Shown: in pieces, positions 5,858-8,328 of the stretch | Layout: each line of letters opens with the position of its first letter | Numbering within the stretch: position 1 is the stretch's first letter | NCBI GenBank assembly: GCA_019911785.1 | Contig: JAIOJM010000067.1 | Span: 1-8,328 of the forward strand | Direction of reading: 5' to 3' | DNA from: Sulfuricella sp. | GTDB taxonomy: Bacteria > Pseudomonadota > Gammaproteobacteria > Burkholderiales > Sulfuricellaceae | DNA length: 8,328 nucleotides | Program-made: the position numbers and the translations under genes | Notes under the pieces: model-generated | Databases searched by the model: none | What the model was told of the DNA's origin: nothing | Seen by the model: only the letters and a program-made list of their open reading frames with translations

Positions 5858-7628
5858 GTTCAAGCTGACCCGATTTGTTCTCTTCCGGTAACCAGATTGC
5901 AAATTTCGTGCCATCACCGGGTAGGTTGCTGGCGGTCACAGTCCCGCCGTGCAACAGCGCCACGTGCTGCACCACCGGCAAGCCCAGGCCGGTGCCGTCG
6001 CCGCGGGTGGTGAAAAAAGGCAGAAATATCTTGTCCATAACGTCCGGGTTTATGCCCTTGCCATGGTCGGTAACCGAGAGCTCCCAGCCTGGCGTGCCGC
6101 TGTCCGAGCTCACTGCTCGCTCGAGAGCAATGACGATTGCACCCTCGTCGACGCTTGCCTGGGCTGCGTTGAGCAGCAGGTTGAAGAGGGCGTGCCGGAT
6201 CAGGATCGGATCGACGGTGAGGACGACCGGTTGCTCGGGCAGTCGAGTTTCTACCGGGCAGTGCCGGCTCTCGGTCTGACGAAACAGCAGAACGGTCTCT
6301 TCGATCACCTGTGCCATGGGGGTGGGCATGCTTTCGAAGCAGGAAACCTTGGAAAACCGGAGCATCGATTGAATAAAGGCGTGGCAGTCTTCGCCAGCAC
6401 GGTGTATCTCCGTCAGCAGCGCGCGGGTTCGGGCCGGGTCATCGGCTTCACGGGCGGCCAGCTGGGCGAGGTTTACCACTCCGACCAGGGGATTGTTGAG
6501 CTGATGGGCGATCTCGCCGACCATCGTGCCCAGGGCGGAGAGCTTTTCAATTTGCAGGATACGTTGATGTTCGGTACCGAGGCGCAGAAGCTGGTGCTCG
6601 AGATCGTGCTGGCGCTGGTAATCGCGCTCTACCCGGTCGAGGGCGAAATAGAAAAGGCCCAACACACCGGCGCCGGCGAGCAGACTCAGCAAAGTCACCG
6701 CTATGACCGACCTCTGAAACGTCTTTTGCAGCGCCGTGATGTCGCGCATCACCACCAGTTCGCCGATATGGCGCCCTCCGGCATCGTCGAGCGACAACAT
6801 GGCCAGATGCAATACGCGGTTGCCGTCCTCGAATACCTCGGCACCCCCGACGCGCAGGCTGGCGAGGACACTGTCGTTCAGGGCAGAGGGCACTTGCCCG
6901 GTGGTCTGCGCCACCGTCACATGGGAGCCAAAGCGATCCCAATTTCCTTGCCGGTTGAGCAGAGCCAAGCCGTGATGCCATTGTTGCGGCGACAGAAAAT
7001 GCTTGTCCACCAGCACAATCAAGTCCACCGACAGGCTGTCGCGGATTTCCTCCACGAGATACTCGATCTCTTCGCCGATCTCGAGATAACCGAGGACGCT
7101 ATCGCCCCGCTTCCATGGCGTCACCAGCCGCAACGTGAGCGTCCCCAGCGGTCCCAGCTCGAGCCCGTGCACGGCTTTCCCCTGGTCCCTCGCCTTGGCC
7201 ATCGTCGCCCGGTTGATCAGATCGCCAAACTCGCCAGGACTATGCAGGCGCAGCACGTTGATCAGGTCGGGGCTATTGAAGTAGAGATGCGTGATGCGAT
7301 GATCGGCGCGCAAGGTCTCGAACAGTGGCCCGGCTTCGCGTGTCAGCGCGGCGCGGTCGAGACTGGCGAACGCCGTCTCGATGGCGTGATTGTCCATCAT
7401 GGTGCGCAACACGGCCTGCATCAGATTCGTATCCTTGCCGAGCTTCTGGTCGACCAGCTTTGCCACGGCAGCCACGCGTTCAGCAAGATCGCGGTCGCGA
7501 ACCCGGACCTCCACGAAGTACGCCGTCGCCGCAAAAGCGCCCAGGATGAAGGTGAGCACGATCGCGAACGGCCAGATGAAGGCTGCCTTTACACGCCGGG
7601 GTTTTCTGCCAAGAGATGCTGATTTCAC
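5847..7628 (-). CDS. Membrane sensor histidine kinase with periplasmic Cache-like sensor
   Basis: Numbered from the GTG at 7628 (593 residues): a basic N-terminus, first transmembrane helix about 15-38, a periplasmic domain of about 270 residues, second transmembrane helix about 308-330, and a coiled-coil linker to about 361. The HisKA H-box is GEIAHQLNNP with H375, and the HATPase domain has N-box FNLLLNAAQ, G1 DHGKGI and G2 GDGTGLGL. The periplasmic stretch with ITHLYFNSPD, RLHSPGEFGD and GLELGPLG resembles double-Cache sensors (dCache_3 type), which bind small ligands; the ligand is unknown. The start is uncertain. A TTG at 7724 would add 32 residues but sits directly after a hairpin and lacks a convincing ribosome binding site; the GTG site is also weak. 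It partners the overlapping sigma-54 response regulator. No PAS domain or C-terminal receiver is present. Confidence 0.92.
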   Translation of the reverse strand: MKSASLGRKPRRVKAAFIWPFAIVLTFILGAFAATAYFVEVRVRDRDLAERVAAVAKLVDQKLGKDTNLMQAVLRTMMDNHAIETAFASLDRAALTREAGPLFETLRADHRITHLYFNSPDLINVLRLHSPGEFGDLINRATMAKARDQGKAVHGLELGPLGTLTLRLVTPWKRGDSVLGYLEIGEEIEYLVEEIRDSLSVDLIVLVDKHFLSPQQWHHGLALLNRQGNWDRFGSHVTVAQTTGQVPSALNDSVLASLRVGGAEVFEDGNRVLHLAMLSLDDAGGRHIGELVVMRDITALQKTFQRSVIAVTLLSLLAGAGVLGLFYFALDRVERDYQRQHDLEHQLLRLGTEHQRILQIEKLSALGTMVGEIAHQLNNPLVGVVNLAQLAAREADDPARTRALLTEIHRAGEDCHAFIQSMLRFSKVSCFESMPTPMAQVIEETVLLFRQTESRHCPVETRLPEQPVVLTVDPILIRHALFNLLLNAAQASVDEGAIVIALERAVSSDSGTPGWELSVTDHGKGINPDVMDKIFLPFFTTRGDGTGLGLPVVQHVALLHGGTVTASNLPGDGTKFAIWLPEENKSGQLEHGA

Positions 7629-7725
7629 GCTCGAAAGTGTGCGCCTGTGTTCGGCGGGTTGCAACTGTCGATAGCCGAAGGCCGAATAATCCTGATTTCT
7701 GTGTTGACCCCACGAATCCGGCAAA

Positions 7726-7740
7726 CAGGGCCGTGCCCTG
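7726..7740 (-). terminator. Compact hairpin downstream of the glutaredoxin-like gene, possible weak terminator
   Basis: The minus strand reads CAGGGCACGGCCCTG, a perfect 6-bp stem with a 3-base loop, followed by only TTTG. It lies about 65 bases after the stop of the DUF4124/glutaredoxin-like gene and about 100 bases before the preferred kinase start. The short T-run makes termination efficiency doubtful, though it may separate the two transcription units. Confidence 0.4.
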
Positions 7741-7804
7741 ACGCAACGGCCACGCTCCTCAGGCTAAATGGGGGTAGGAATTCGACGAAACGCAAACAGG
7801 CGCA

Positions 7805-8328
7805 CTACTTGCCCGCGCCGCCGTTAACGGCAGGTTTCTGCTCGATCCTGGTTGGCGCCGGCTCTTTCTGCTTGGGCCTCGGGAATGGGGCGCTCTTGGG
7901 ATAGCCGGCCTCGTCCAGCGCCGCGTTCCAGGCTCCAGGCGCGTACCCCTTCAGGCGGGTTACCGTGCCGACCGCCAGCACCGGCACTTCCAGGGCACCA
8001 ATCAGCTTCTTCAGCTCCGCCTGGACTTCCGGCGTGCCGGCATCTTTTTCGTTGAACGGGACGCCGCGCTGGGTCAGATGTTCGCGCGCCTTGGTGCAGG
8101 CATCGCCGCACCCGGAATTGTACAAGGTAACCGGGAAATTCTTTGCTGCCAAGCGGGAAGCATAGGGTAGCTGGACGTCATCCGCCGGCGGTGTACCGAG
8201 GGTCTTTTCCTCGACTTTCCTGGCCGCGGAAGGCGGCGGGGGCTGTTCGGAATAATGCACCTTGCCATCAAGGTCCACCCACCGGTAAAGGGAGGCGGAT
8301 TGCGCCGAATACACCGCGAACATGCAGA
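7805..8328 (-). CDS. DUF4124 / glutaredoxin-like exported protein, 5' end missing
   Basis: An ATG occurs at 8321-8323, but the frame is open to the window edge and the residues after it (FAVYSAQSA, then SLYRWVD) look like the end of a signal peptide, so the true start probably lies outside. Numbering from that Met: a DUF4124 segment (about 11-30, LYRWVDLDGKVHYSEQPP), a linker, then a thioredoxin-fold glutaredoxin-like domain (about 63-142). This domain has a C72-GDA-C76 pair and a probable cis-Pro at P114 in VPVLAVG. The spacing is CxxxC rather than CxxC, so normal dithiol glutaredoxin activity is not assured. The C-terminus (about 145-172) is Pro/Lys-rich and probably disordered. It likely acts in the periplasm or at the envelope; its substrate is unknown. 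A link to heme-Cys chemistry of the neighbouring cytochromes is conceivable but unsupported. Confidence 0.85.
   Translation of the reverse strand, partial: CMFAVYSAQSASLYRWVDLDGKVHYSEQPPPPSAARKVEEKTLGTPPADDVQLPYASRLAAKNFPVTLYNSGCGDACTKAREHLTQRGVPFNEKDAGTPEVQAELKKLIGALEVPVLAVGTVTRLKGYAPGAWNAALDEAGYPKSAPFPRPKQKEPAPTRIEQKPAVNGGAGK

Noticed and set aside
5858..5917. Response regulator start at ATG 5917
   Set aside because: The added residues lie wholly inside kinase coding sequence and precede the canonical receiver N-terminus, so the ATG at 5857 is more natural.
5949..7622. Long plus-strand open frame opposite the histidine kinase
   Set aside because: The minus strand carries complete H, N, G1 and G2 boxes. 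The antisense translation has no recognisable family.
7629..7724. Kinase start at TTG 7724
   Set aside because: It lies directly after a hairpin with no convincing ribosome binding site, and the added 32 residues show no recognisable domain. The GTG at 7628 is preferred, although its own site is weak.

Overview
The window looks like a chromosomal segment of a respiratory Gram-negative proteobacterium, most likely a betaproteobacterium. This is a guess from protein flavour and high-GC codon use, not a database match. No mobile element, RNA gene or CRISPR array is visible. Apart from a partial gene at the left edge, every gene lies on the minus strand, so the layout is best read from right to left.

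Right edge, minus strand: a partial exported protein with a DUF4124 segment followed by a glutaredoxin-like domain (7805-8328). A compact hairpin follows it. Next comes a two-component pair: a membrane histidine kinase with a periplasmic Cache-like sensor (5847-about 7628), overlapping by 11 bases an NtrC-type response regulator (4487-5857). The regulator carries receiver, AAA+ sigma-54 activator (GAFTGA) and Fis-type HTH domains.

Immediately downstream is a three-gene electron-transfer module: a periplasmic c-type cytochrome with an ethylbenzene-dehydrogenase-type heme-binding fold (3033-4346), an inner-membrane fusion of nine c-heme sites with a b-type cytochrome (920-2926, the architecture of Geobacter CbcL), and a small mono-heme cytochrome c (542-883). 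The gap between the regulator and the first cytochrome gene holds a near-consensus sigma-54 -24/-12 promoter (4385-4400). About 96 and 116 bases upstream of the predicted start lie two tandem dyads sharing the half-site GTCACTAAT, the second overlapping the regulator's own stop codon. The simplest reading is that the kinase/regulator pair switches on the cytochrome module with sigma-54 RNA polymerase. A good intrinsic terminator (2976-3023) sits between the first and second cytochrome genes, so the first is probably made in excess or the other two have further control.

Proposed job (inference): the b/c fusion exchanges electrons with the quinone pool and passes them to or from the periplasmic cytochromes. 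The terminal donor or acceptor is not encoded here.

Left edge, plus strand: the 3' end of a transglutaminase-like cysteine peptidase (BTLCP/LapG family), convergent with the cytochrome module across a 174-base gap that has no obvious terminator and contains an unexplained open frame.
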